Positions 1 through 7,597 are shown, counted from the first letter of the stretch. The stretch is 37,525 bases of DNA from JAXGTO01 sp040774885 (GCA_040774885.1 JAXGTO010000025.1:1-37525), one strand, 5' to 3'. Program-made: numbers and translations. The notes: generated by a model from the sequence alone, not told the origin.

Positions 1-131
1 CACTCCGCGCGCGCCACTCCGCGCGCACCGCCCAACGGGGGCGCCACGCCGCACGCGCCACTCCGCGCGCACCGCCCAACGGGGGCGCCACGCCGCACGC
101 GCCACTCCGCGCGCACCGCTCAACGGGGGCA
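1..131. repeat. 44-bp tandem repeat at the 3' end of htpG
   Basis: Two complete 44-bp units at 13-56 and 57-100 are identical. A third starts at 101 and runs to the htpG stop codon at 132-134, with one substitution and a diverging end. Bases 1-12 look like a fragment of another unit, so the array probably continues outside the window. Each unit contains CACTCCGCGCGCACCG and CAACGGGGGC. There are no unique spacers, so it is not a CRISPR array. Confidence 0.9.
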
Positions 132-2057
132 CTACTTCATCAATGCTGCCACTTCTTGCGCGAAGGCAGCCGGGTCGTCGATGGGCATGCCCTCCATCAG
201 CAGCGCCTGGTTGTACAGGATGTCGGTGTAGCTGGCCACTTTGGCCGTGTCGCCCGCATCCGATGCCGCCTTCAACGCAGCGAACACGGGATGCTCGGGG
301 TTGACCTCCAGCACGCGGTTGGCCTTCATGTTGCCGGCATCGGGCGCGCCGGCCAGCATCTTCTCCATTTCAAGCGAAACGGGACCCTCGGCCGTCAACC
401 CGGCGGGCGCGTCGGCCAGACGTGTGGAAACCGACACCTTGGCCACCTTGTCGCCCAGCGATTCCTTCATCGAATCGAACAGGCCCTGGTTCGCCTTGGC
501 GGTTTCTTCGGCAGCGGCTTTTTCGTCCTCGGTTTCAAGACCCAAGTCGCCGCCGGCCACGTTCTTCAGCGGCTTGTCGTTGTAGCTCTCCATGGCCATC
601 AGGCAGAATTCATCCACGTCCTGGTCGCACAGCAGCACGTCGAAGCCCTTGTCCAGCACGCCGCGCACCACGGGCAGCTTGCCCAGGCGCTCGGTGCTTT
701 CGCCCACGGCGTAGAAAATGGAATCCTGGCCTTCGGGCATGGCGGCCAGATATTCGTCCAGCGTCACCATCTTGTCCTGCTTGGCAGAATGGAACAGCAG
801 CAGCCCGCCCAGTTCATCTTTCTTCATGCCGTAGGTCGAATAGATGCCGTACTTCAAGCCGCGGCCGAAGTTCTCGAAGAACTTCTCGTAATCCTCGCGC
901 TCGTTGTCGCGCATCTTTTCCAGTTCGCCGGTGATCTTCTTTTCCACCTTGTTGGAAATGGCGCGCAGCTGGCTGTTATGCTGCAACGTTTCGCGGCTGA
1001 TATTCAGACTCAGGTCCTGGCTGTCCACCACGCCGTGCACGAAGTTGTAATAGTCGGGCAGCAGATCGGCGCATTTCTCCATGATCATCACGTTGGAACT
1101 GTACAGCGCCAGACCCTTTTCGTAATCCTTGCTGTACAGGTCGTACGGTGCGCGGCTGGGAATGAACATGAGCACATCGTAGGCCAGCGCGCCTTCCGCA
1201 TGCACCGAAATGGTGCGCGCCGGATCGGTGAAGTCGTGGAAGGTGCCCTTGTAGAAGTCGTTGTATTCTTCGGGCTTCACGTCGGACTTGCGGCGCTTCC
1301 AGATGGGCACGCGGCTGTTGAGCACGTCCACTTCGGTGTAGTCCTCGTATTCGGGTTTCCAGTCGTCGCCGGCATCTTCGGGCTTGGGCTTCTGGCGGCT
1401 CTTGGTGCACTCCATGCGGATTGGGTAGCGCACATAGTTGCTGTAGCGGTGCACCAGGTCCTTCAAACGGTGCTCGCTCAGGTAGTCGCTGTACTTCTCT
1501 TGGTCGGTGTCGTCTTTGAGCGTCAAGATGATGTCGGTGCCGTGGCCTGCGCGCTCGGCATCGCTGATGGTATAGCCTTCCACGCCGTCGCTTTCCCATT
1601 GATGGGCGGTATCCTCGCCGAAGGCCCGGGTTACCACGCGCACCTGCTTGGCAACCATGAATGACGAATAGAACCCTACGCCGAACTGCCCGATGATATC
1701 CACATCGTCGGTCTTCTTCTTGCCGTCGTCGCCTTCGGCCTCTTTTTGTTCCTGCTTGAATTCCATGCTGCCGGAATGGGCGATGGTGCCCAGGTTCTTT
1801 TCCAACTCATCGGCGGTCATGCCGATGCCGTTGTCGCTGATGGTGATGGTGCGGGCGTCTTTATCGAACGCCAAATCGATGCCCAGCTCGTCTTTGCCGA
1901 ATTGGATGTCGGAATCGGTGAGGCTCTTGAAATAGAGCTTGTCCACGGCATCCGACGCGTTGGAGATGAGTTCGCGCAGGAAGATTTCCTGGTTGGTGTA
2001 GATGGAATTGATCATCAGGTCGAGCAGCTTCTTGCTCTCCGTCTTGAATTTGCGCAT
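132..2057 (-). CDS. htpG: Molecular chaperone HtpG (bacterial Hsp90)
   Basis: This is a cytosolic ATP-dependent chaperone that works as a homodimer on stressed or partly folded clients. The 641-aa length is usual for HtpG. The N-terminal GHKL ATPase is intact: the helix with NASDAVDKLYF (about residues 33-43), DNGIGM (about 75-80) and GQFGVGFYSSFMVA (about 123-136). The middle domain has NISRETLQ, which holds the conserved catalytic-loop arginine. A C-terminal dimerisation domain follows. The start is set by an AGAAGG ribosome site 9 nt before the ATG and by the typical beginning MRKFKTESKKLLDLMINSIY. The gene is monocistronic, with its own promoter and a CIRCE-like operator at 2118-2144, so HrcA repression is inferred. 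A 44-bp repeat array abuts the stop codon. Confidence 0.98.
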   Translation of the reverse strand: MRKFKTESKKLLDLMINSIYTNQEIFLRELISNASDAVDKLYFKSLTDSDIQFGKDELGIDLAFDKDARTITISDNGIGMTADELEKNLGTIAHSGSMEFKQEQKEAEGDDGKKKTDDVDIIGQFGVGFYSSFMVAKQVRVVTRAFGEDTAHQWESDGVEGYTISDAERAGHGTDIILTLKDDTDQEKYSDYLSEHRLKDLVHRYSNYVRYPIRMECTKSRQKPKPEDAGDDWKPEYEDYTEVDVLNSRVPIWKRRKSDVKPEEYNDFYKGTFHDFTDPARTISVHAEGALAYDVLMFIPSRAPYDLYSKDYEKGLALYSSNVMIMEKCADLLPDYYNFVHGVVDSQDLSLNISRETLQHNSQLRAISNKVEKKITGELEKMRDNEREDYEKFFENFGRGLKYGIYSTYGMKKDELGGLLLFHSAKQDKMVTLDEYLAAMPEGQDSIFYAVGESTERLGKLPVVRGVLDKGFDVLLCDQDVDEFCLMAMESYNDKPLKNVAGGDLGLETEDEKAAAEETAKANQGLFDSMKESLGDKVAKVSVSTRLADAPAGLTAEGPVSLEMEKMLAGAPDAGNMKANRVLEVNPEHPVFAALKAASDAGDTAKVASYTDILYNQALLMEGMPIDDPAAFAQEVAALMK

Positions 2058-2117
2058 GCTTGCAAACCTTCTTTCGCTTGTTCCGACTGTCAGTGCGCAG
2101 GCTCTCGGTCTGCGGTG

Positions 2118-2144
2118 TTGGCAGTCTCAACCTTTGAGTGCCAA
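2118..2144 (-). promoter_or_regulatory. CIRCE-like operator (HrcA site) of htpG
   Basis: Read on the minus strand, TTGGCACTC - 9 nt - GACTGCCAA. The known CIRCE consensus is TTAGCACTC-N9-GAGTGCTAA, so the arm length and exact 9-nt spacer fit. The two arms differ from perfect symmetry at one position. It starts 7 nt after the -10 box, covering the expected transcription start, where a bound repressor would block RNA polymerase. Confidence 0.8.
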
Positions 2145-2150
2145 GTACTG

Positions 2151-2178
2151 ATTATAGTAGCGGCGCGCTGCGGTGCAA
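2151..2178 (-). promoter_or_regulatory. htpG promoter
   Basis: On the minus strand, -35 TTGCAC (2178-2173), a 16-nt spacer and -10 TATAAT (2156-2151). This is a good housekeeping sigma-factor promoter directly upstream of the CIRCE-like site. It leaves a 5' leader of roughly 90 nt before the htpG ATG. Confidence 0.8.
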
Positions 2179-2256
2179 GGTGCACGCCGTCCGCCTGTAA
2201 CGGAACCGTTGAGAAGGTGTCGCTTGCAGCGTGGCGGCTGGGCGGCGTGCTTTCGC

Positions 2257-2262
2257 TATACT
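2257..2262 (+). promoter_or_regulatory. -10 box for the 2307 operon
   Basis: TATACT lies 44 nt upstream of the 2307 start codon, in the gap that diverges from htpG. No convincing -35 was found at normal spacing. Confidence 0.45.
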
Positions 2263-2306
2263 GGGTGCAATGCAATTGACGTTTCGATTTTGGAGGGCCC
2301 GACATT

Positions 2307-2639
2307 ATGCAAACCGGATCAGCCGACTTTTCTCTCTGGATACTCATCGCCGTGGCGGTGCTCATCCCCATCATCGCCTGCGTGCTTGACTGCGTGCTAT
2401 CGGTGCGCCACGAGCGCAAGGCCCCCGTCCAAGTCCTTTCGACCGGGCGTGTCGTCGGCTATACGCTGCTTGGCTGGTTTTTGGGCGCCGTCGGCATTCT
2501 GATTGCCTATTTCACCTCTTCAACGCCTGAAGAAAAGAGCAAGGCACTGCGGTATTCCGGCATCGGTTTCGGGCTGTGCATTGTCTACTTGGTAGTGGTC
2601 GTGCTGGTGGTCACCACGTCCATCATGTCGGTGGCGTAA
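2307..2639 (+). CDS. Small integral membrane protein, unknown function
   Basis: This 110-aa protein has three likely transmembrane segments: about residues 10-30 (WILIAVAVLIPIIACVLDCV), 50-70 (VGYTLLGWFLGAVGILIAYF) and 83-106 (GIGFGLCIVYLVVVVLVVTT). A basic loop VRHERK follows the first helix, and a short charged loop, STPEEKSK, lies between helices two and three. I do not recognise the family. The start is supported by GGAGG at 2292-2296, 10 nt before the ATG. The phosphatase gene starts 2 nt after its stop, so the two are almost certainly co-transcribed and translationally coupled. Confidence 0.8.
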   Translation: MQTGSADFSLWILIAVAVLIPIIACVLDCVLSVRHERKAPVQVLSTGRVVGYTLLGWFLGAVGILIAYFTSSTPEEKSKALRYSGIGFGLCIVYLVVVVLVVTTSIMSVA

Positions 2640-2641
2640 CC

Positions 2642-3418
2642 GTGACGGCTCTGGGCGCGCTGGACCTGCAAGGTGTTGAAAACGCCCGCGACCTGGGCGG
2701 AATGGACACAGCTGACGGCGGTATCGTGATGACGCACGAATTGCTGCGCAGTGCTGCTTTGGGCGGTGCCACCCCTGATGACGTCGCCTATCTTTGCGGC
2801 GCCTGCGAGCTTTCCTGCGTCATCGACCTGCGCACCGACGTTGAACGGAAAAACGATCCTGACCCCATCATGCCTGATGTCAACCAAGTGCAGGCGCCGT
2901 TGTTCACCGTGCCCTCGTTGGGGCTGGGGGCCGATGGCGGCACCATGGATGCACTGTTCCGCAAGGGGCTTCTGCCCCAGATGACCACACTGTATCGCCA
3001 ACTGGTGGCACCCGAAACGGCGCCGCGATGGCATGCGATTTTCGACGCCCTGCTGTCCCCGCATGAAGGCAGCGTGCTGTGGCATTGCAGCCATGGGAAG
3101 GATCGCTGCGGCGTGACCACTGCGGTGGTTCTCAGCGCGCTGGGCGTGCCGCACGGGCAGATCGTGCTCGACTATCTCGAAACCAACGAAGCCATGCATG
3201 ACTATGCCGAAGCACGCCGTTGGGAAGTGCTCGATCAGACCGGCAACGAGGGCCTGGCCGATAAAGTGAAGGGCTACTTCGATGCCCGCCCGTCGTATCT
3301 CAATGCCGCGCTCGATGCCATCGGCAGCACTTACGGCGGCATCGAGGGCTTCCTGCATCAGGTGTGCGGCGTGGATGCCGCCCGACACCAGCAGCTGCGC
3401 GACCGCTATTTGCAGTAG
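2642..3418 (+). CDS. Protein tyrosine/serine phosphatase (Y_phosphatase3-like)
   Basis: This 258-aa enzyme should remove phosphate from phosphotyrosine or related substrates by a cysteine-phosphate intermediate. The signature HCx5R is seen as HCSHGKDR, with nucleophile C149 and R155. The N-terminal motif GVENARDLGG is typical of the bacterial tyrosine/serine phosphatase family that includes secreted PtpB-like enzymes (family knowledge). There is no signal peptide, so it is likely cytosolic. The GTG at 2642 is preferred because homologues begin near LxGVxNxRDLGG and because it falls 2 nt after the upstream stop. An in-frame ATG at 2576 would overlap the preceding membrane-protein gene by 64 nt. 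Substrate unknown; partnership with the membrane protein is inferred only from operon structure. Confidence 0.9.
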   Translation: MTALGALDLQGVENARDLGGMDTADGGIVMTHELLRSAALGGATPDDVAYLCGACELSCVIDLRTDVERKNDPDPIMPDVNQVQAPLFTVPSLGLGADGGTMDALFRKGLLPQMTTLYRQLVAPETAPRWHAIFDALLSPHEGSVLWHCSHGKDRCGVTTAVVLSALGVPHGQIVLDYLETNEAMHDYAEARRWEVLDQTGNEGLADKVKGYFDARPSYLNAALDAIGSTYGGIEGFLHQVCGVDAARHQQLRDRYLQ

Positions 3419-3485
3419 GCGCGCCCGCGCTGCGGTTGACAGTGGCGCCTGCTGCGGTCGCCGTGCCGCGCTTGTCCCGTGTCCG

Positions 3486-5633
3486 TCAGGCCACGCCCGC
3501 CGCGGCTTTTCCTTTTTCCACGAAACTCTCCATAAGCTGCCGATTGATGTCATTGCGGCTGATGGTCCCTACCAGCTTGCCGCCGTCAAGCACGGGTACT
3601 TTCTTGATGCGGCGTTCTCCCAACACGGCGCAGACGCGCTCGATGGTCATGGCGGCATCGACGCTGATGACGTGCGTTGTGGCCACATCAAGCACATCGG
3701 CGCGCATCAAGTCGTTCATGCGGTTGTCGAAGTCGCTGTCGTTGGCATAGACGGCCAGACTGTACGTCAGATCGATGCGTGTCGGATCGATTTCGGCCAG
3801 GCTTTTCATGATGTCGCCGTCCGAAATGAAACCGACCACGCCTCCTTGGGTGTCCGTTACGGGCAGGCCGCTGGTGTGATGCTGCAACATGAGGTCGACA
3901 GCGGCATACACGGGAGCCGTTGCAGCCACGGTGTACGCATCGCGCTTCATCACGCCGGCCACGGTAAGCGGCAGGGGTGCAGTGGTCGGCGCGGCGGCTC
4001 CACCTGCCGCTTGTCCGGGCATGGCCCCTCCGGCGGATTGCGTCTTGCGGCACAAGGCGGCATGCGCCAGTGAAAGGACGCAGCCGGCCACGCCGATGAT
4101 TGCAGCCAGCATCACGGCGCTGCTGAAGCCCGATGCCTGGGCACTGGCGGCATCGGATCCGCCGGCAATTGCGGAGGCTGCTCCATTCGAAAGGATTCCC
4201 ACGAACAAGCTGGGTCCCAATGCCGCGGAAATCTGGATGAAGGTGCTCATGATGCCCACGCCGAAAGGGTTCATTTCGTGCGGAAGCTGTTTGAGCCCGG
4301 CGGTCTGGCTGGGGCTGAACGCAAATCCGACTCCCGCATACACCACGGCGGCGGCGATCACGATGACCGCAGCATCGATGCGCGGTGCCAACGCGCTCAC
4401 GGCGAACAATCCCGCGGCGATGATGGCGAACCCGCAGAACAGCAGCGGCCATTCCCCGCGCTTGTCCATGATGCGCCCACCCACCATGCTGGTGGCGGCT
4501 TGTGCCAGGATGGGTGGCAAGATGAGCAGGCCGGCCACAAACGCGGTGGTGCCCACGGCGCCTTGGAAGAACAGCGGCAGCAACACGCTCATGGAAAACG
4601 TTGTCATCATGGCCACCACTACCATCAGGCATGCCAAAGCGAAGCGCGGATTGCGCAGCGGCTGCAGGTTGAGCATGGGGTCGTCGAGCTTGCCTTGGCG
4701 CCGGGCGAATGCCGCCACCAACACCAAGCCCACGGCGATGGCCACCAAAGCCACGGGCAGGTTGCCCGTGATTTCCGAAAGACCGTATACCAGTGCCGTC
4801 AGGCCGAATATGCTCAGCAGCAAACTTGCAACATCGAGCTTTGCCTTTTGGCGCTCGCCGAAGTTGTATACCAGCAGGGCGCCGGCTATCAGCAGCACGA
4901 TCATGGACGCCATCGGCACCAGAAACATCGTGCGCCATCCGAATGCGGTCACCATGGCACCTGAAACCACCGGGCCGAACGCCGGACCGAACGTGATGCA
5001 GCAGCTGCCGATTGCCAGATAGGGTCCCAGCTGCTTGCGCGGCGCCACGGCCAGCACCGTGTTCATCATGGTGGGGATGAACACGCCCGTGCCCACGGCC
5101 TGCAGCAATCGGCAGATCAGCAGCAGGGGGAAAGTGGGTGCCATCATGGCCAACGCGCTGCCGATGATGAACAGGGTCGCACCTCCGAAGAAGATGGTGC
5201 GCAGGTTGAAGCGGCGCAGCAAGAAGGCTACCGCGGTCACCACGATGGCCGTCACGATCATGTAGCCGGTCACCAGCCAGTTGGCCGTGGCGGCATCCAG
5301 AGAGAACTCGGCCATGATGTCGGTGAGTCCCACGTTGATGATGTTCTCATTGAACGCGGCGATGAAAGCGGTGGCCAGCAATACCGCGAGCATCGGCTTG
5401 GGGTTTTTGGGATGAGCGGCTTCGGCTGCGGACGCTCTGGGGGCGGTTGCCTGTTGCGAGTTCGCGCTTCCGCCGTGAACCGATTCGGCTGCGGGTTCCC
5501 TGGAGGCGGTTGCCTGTTGCGAGTTCGCGCTATCTTTGTGAACCGCTTCTTCCGATTTGGACGTCATCGACGCATTTTCTTGCCGTGCGTTTTGCTTGCC
5601 ATGTGGTGTTTGAGCGGTAGTCTTGGGTTCCAT
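3486..5633 (-). CDS. MFS multidrug exporter (DHA2/EmrB type) fused to a CBS-domain pair
   Basis: This 715-aa protein has three parts. Residues 1-75 form a hydrophilic Ser/Ala/Gln-rich tail with a 21-aa direct repeat (SANSQQATA...). Residues about 78-530 form a transporter of roughly 14 helices, opening with MLAVLLATAFIAAFNENIINVGL and carrying the motif-A-like stretch FLLRRFNLRT. Residues about 565-705 hold two CBS motifs, one from VMKRDAYTV to GFISDGDIMKSL and one from HVISVDAAMTIERV to VGTISRNDINRQL. DHA2 proteins export drugs or metabolites by proton antiport. CBS pairs usually bind adenine nucleotides or sense ionic strength, so gating by ligand is inferred. The best ribosome site, AGGAG, is 12 nt before the ATG, rather far. 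A second in-frame ATG at codon 23 is an alternative. The leader is long and structured. Confidence 0.92.
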   Translation of the reverse strand: MEPKTTAQTPHGKQNARQENASMTSKSEEAVHKDSANSQQATASREPAAESVHGGSANSQQATAPRASAAEAAHPKNPKPMLAVLLATAFIAAFNENIINVGLTDIMAEFSLDAATANWLVTGYMIVTAIVVTAVAFLLRRFNLRTIFFGGATLFIIGSALAMMAPTFPLLLICRLLQAVGTGVFIPTMMNTVLAVAPRKQLGPYLAIGSCCITFGPAFGPVVSGAMVTAFGWRTMFLVPMASMIVLLIAGALLVYNFGERQKAKLDVASLLLSIFGLTALVYGLSEITGNLPVALVAIAVGLVLVAAFARRQGKLDDPMLNLQPLRNPRFALACLMVVVAMMTTFSMSVLLPLFFQGAVGTTAFVAGLLILPPILAQAATSMVGGRIMDKRGEWPLLFCGFAIIAAGLFAVSALAPRIDAAVIVIAAAVVYAGVGFAFSPSQTAGLKQLPHEMNPFGVGIMSTFIQISAALGPSLFVGILSNGAASAIAGGSDAASAQASGFSSAVMLAAIIGVAGCVLSLAHAALCRKTQSAGGAMPGQAAGGAAAPTTAPLPLTVAGVMKRDAYTVAATAPVYAAVDLMLQHHTSGLPVTDTQGGVVGFISDGDIMKSLAEIDPTRIDLTYSLAVYANDSDFDNRMNDLMRADVLDVATTHVISVDAAMTIERVCAVLGERRIKKVPVLDGGKLVGTISRNDINRQLMESFVEKGKAAAGVA
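5442..5531. repeat. In-gene 27-bp direct repeat, 63 bp apart
   Basis: Copies at 5442-5468 and 5505-5531 are identical (GGCGGTTGCCTGTTGCGAGT...). The offset is 63 bp, exactly 21 codons, so it duplicates part of the exporter's N-terminal tail without a frameshift. Confidence 0.9.
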
Positions 5634-5682
5634 AAACGGATGCAGCTCCTATTCCACGGCACAGCAGCGCCGCATTGCAATG

Positions 5683-5760
5683 ACCCGCCGTGGCGGGTTT
5701 CTGGTGTGTTCCGCATGTTGGTATTTCCCGGGAACCGGAGACCCGGGCATGCTCCGAACA
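5683..5760 (-). promoter_or_regulatory. Structured leader hairpins upstream of the MFS-CBS gene
   Basis: Two hairpins lie between the putative promoter and the gene. The longer (5707-5760) has nested arms: TGTTC/GAACA, GCATG/CATGC and CCCGGG/CCCGGG, separated by small asymmetric bulges and a 9-nt unpaired strand. The shorter (5683-5698) is ACCCGCC-GT-GGCGGGT, about 33 nt upstream of the AGGAG ribosome site. I could not match it to a riboswitch class I know. It may be an attenuator, a riboswitch, or just hairpins. Confidence 0.45.
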
Positions 5761-5784
5761 GCGGACGGACCGCCTGGATGCATA

Positions 5785-5826
5785 GAAAAAGCGGCCCGCA
5801 CAACTGGACTTACGTCGTGTGACCGC
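5785..5826 (-). terminator. Terminator-like hairpin with U-tract
   Basis: Read on the minus strand, a stem with arms GCGG/CCGC and CACA/TGTG (small bulge between) is followed at once by TTTTTC. It lies directly after the TACAAT box at 5846-5841. It would therefore either stop transcripts arriving from the moeA side or act as an attenuator for the MFS-CBS gene. Confidence 0.5.
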
Positions 5827-5840
5827 TCGTTGGAAACCCG

Positions 5841-5870
5841 ATTGTAGGAAAAACCGCCGCCCTCGTGTAA
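5841..5870 (-). promoter_or_regulatory. Candidate promoter of the MFS-CBS gene
   Basis: On the minus strand, TTACAC (5870-5865), an 18-nt spacer and TACAAT (5846-5841). It would give a leader of about 200 nt. Its -35 hexamer falls in the loop of the terminator at 5849-5885, so promoter and terminator share bases. Confidence 0.45.
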
Positions 5871-5885
5871 GCGAGAAGACGGCGG
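5849..5885 (-). terminator. Rho-independent terminator
   Basis: On the minus strand, arms CCGCCG/CGGCGG and CTCG/CGAG close a six-base loop and are followed by TTTTTCC. It probably ends minus-strand transcription entering from the moeA side. Confidence 0.65.
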
Positions 5886-5948
5886 CTCTACAAAACGTTC
5901 ATTACCGCAACTGCGCCGATTGGCCTCATTCGTCATGAAATAGGCGTC

Positions 5949-6084
5949 TTGTGCAGCGAATTCGCGATAATGAATGGCTTTTTGTCGATTACAGACATCA
6001 TTGATGGCGAAAGGCCTGGTCACGCGTTTTCGACTACAGCAGTGCCTTGTCAAATCGCCACACTATCGCGAATTCGCTGCACAA
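5949..6084. repeat. 136-bp element with 21-bp perfect inverted ends
   Basis: Arms at 5949-5969 and 6064-6084 are exact reverse complements (starting TTGTGCAGCGAATTCGC) and enclose 94 bp. Each arm holds the self-palindrome GCGAATTCGC. No believable gene lies inside. The form is that of a MITE or REP/BIME-type intergenic element; no target-site duplication is obvious. Bases 6085-6270 beyond it hold nothing I can name. Confidence 0.8.
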
Positions 6085-6274
6085 AAGGCCGGTTTGCCGA
6101 CGAATCGCACAGGTTGGCGGGGCGCTCGCAATCAACTCATGGCGGCGAGCGAAAAGCTTGCGTCCGTCGGTTGGCACGTGCTCGCATTCGTTGCATCTGC
6201 CTGTATTTGCGGTGGGTTAGAATACGGGCCGCCTGGATGGTGCTATCTGATTCACGCCTGTCAGACGATGGAAA

Positions 6275-6297
6275 GGCGCAAGCAGTTTAGCTGCGCC
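6275..6297 (-). terminator. Terminator-like hairpin after moeA
   Basis: GGCGCA at 6275-6280 pairs with TGCGCC at 6292-6297. On the minus strand the hairpin is followed by TTTCC. It lies 25 bp past the moeA stop. The U-tract is weak. Confidence 0.5.
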
Positions 6298-6322
6298 TTC
6301 GAAGCCTTCGGACACGTGCACC

Positions 6323-7597
6323 TTATAGTTGGCGGGGGCGCACCTCCACCTCGATGGCATCGCCTGCCTGCAGCGGGGCGTCGCGTTGCGCGGCTGGTTG
6401 TGCGTAATAGGCGTCGGCCGTATCGGCTTCGACGGCTCCAGGGTGCGATCCACCCAGTGGCGTGGCTTCCAGCATTCCATCGGCACCTATGGACAAATGC
6501 AGCTGCTTTATGCCGAAGAACGACCCGCTGGGCTTCACCACGCTGGGGCGGTCTTCGCCCTTGCCGCCGCCTGCGCCCTTATGTGCGCCGGGTCCGCCGG
6601 CGGGGAAGGGGACAGCCAGGCGTGCGGTGACCATCACAGGCTCGGTGCTGCGTCCTAAAAAGGAGTCTACCAGCGGTTTCACATAGAAGTCGGTGGTAAA
6701 GGCCGCGCCGCCCGGAGGGCCCGAAATGCCCACCACCGGCGTGCCGTCCACCACGGCGGCGCTGCTGTGGTGCCCGGGGCCGTGGTTGGTCTGGTGGTAG
6801 AGCACGGTGCCGATTTCCTGCAGCATTTCCACGTTCCAGTCGTCGGATCCTTTGGACGAACCGGCGTTGAGCACCACGATGTCGGCGTCATGGCAGGCTT
6901 CGGCAACCGCCGCTTTGATGGCGTCGGGGTCGTCGGGCACGATGGCGTGCACCGAAGCGGTGCCGCCCCACGCCTCAACCTTGCCGCGCACCAGGATGCT
7001 GTTGGTCTCGATGTTCTTGCCGCGCGGCACGTCGTCGCCCGGGTTCACCAGTTCGTTGCCTGTGGGCAAAAACGCCACGCGCGGGCGCGCCAGCACGTCG
7101 ACCGTGGTGTTGTTGCCGCTGGCAATATGGGAAAGCAGCAGCGGGGTGAGTTGCGCGCCGGCCGCCACCAGCACATCGCCTGAATGCATGCGGCTGCCCG
7201 CAGGGCTGGTGCCGGCGTTGCGGCTGCTGGGCGCGGCGTCGAAGGATATCTGCGACAGGTCGTCGGACAGCTGCACATGCTCGATGACGATGGCGGTGTC
7301 GAATCCTTCCGGCATCCCGATGCCGGTATTGGCGAATTCCCATTGGTCGCCGCGCTTCCATGCGGAAGTATCGGGCATTCCGTCGGCGAAATCGTCCCAA
7401 TGGACGGCCACCGAATCCATGCGGCAGGTCAGGCAGTTGGGCATATCGAGCTGTGCTGTGGCATCATGCGCCAGCATGCGGCCGTAAGCCTGATCGATGG
7501 GGATGGTTTCCACAGCGGGCGTGAACGAGCAGCTCTCAAGCAGCAAACGCACCGCTTCTTCGCGGGATACCTCGATATGGTTGGAATGGTCGCGCAT
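6323..7597 (-). CDS. MoeA-like molybdopterin-binding protein (divergent)
   Basis: This 424-aa protein belongs to the MoeA/MogA superfamily, whose members insert molybdenum into adenylylated molybdopterin in the cytosol. Visible family landmarks are IPIDQAYGRMLAHDATA near the N terminus, MDSVAV (usual MDGYA), LPTGNELVNPGDD (usual TGDELxxPG), NAGSSKGSDD (usual GGVSxGxxD) and GPPGGAAFTTDFYVKPLVD (usual GLPGNPxS). A C-terminal beta domain follows. The changed motifs, with a disordered Gly/Pro insert GGPGAHKGAGGGKGED, mark a divergent paralogue. Full Mo-insertase activity is not assured. The start at 7597 is set by AGGAG 6 nt upstream; an upstream in-frame ATG at 7660 lacks such a site. No other Mo-cofactor gene is in the window. 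Confidence 0.85.
   Translation of the reverse strand: MRDHSNHIEVSREEAVRLLLESCSFTPAVETIPIDQAYGRMLAHDATAQLDMPNCLTCRMDSVAVHWDDFADGMPDTSAWKRGDQWEFANTGIGMPEGFDTAIVIEHVQLSDDLSQISFDAAPSSRNAGTSPAGSRMHSGDVLVAAGAQLTPLLLSHIASGNNTTVDVLARPRVAFLPTGNELVNPGDDVPRGKNIETNSILVRGKVEAWGGTASVHAIVPDDPDAIKAAVAEACHDADIVVLNAGSSKGSDDWNVEMLQEIGTVLYHQTNHGPGHHSSAAVVDGTPVVGISGPPGGAAFTTDFYVKPLVDSFLGRSTEPVMVTARLAVPFPAGGPGAHKGAGGGKGEDRPSVVKPSGSFFGIKQLHLSIGADGMLEATPLGGSHPGAVEADTADAYYAQPAAQRDAPLQAGDAIEVEVRPRQL

Noticed and set aside
1..131. CRISPR array
   Set aside because: The repeated 44-bp units are contiguous and leave no unique spacers; there are no cas genes.
156..1664. 502-aa open frame on the plus strand antisense to htpG
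   Set aside because: Complete overlap with the clear htpG gene, His/Val/Gln-rich composition without domains, no ribosome site. It is the normal product of high-GC third-position bias on the opposite strand.
5649..6053. 134-aa minus-strand frame in the exporter's upstream region
   Set aside because: Crosses two terminator-like hairpins and half of the inverted-repeat element; no ribosome site or recognisable product.
6085..6320. tRNA gene or Moco riboswitch near moeA
   Set aside because: No T-loop consensus or cloverleaf was found, and the region lies downstream, not upstream, of moeA.
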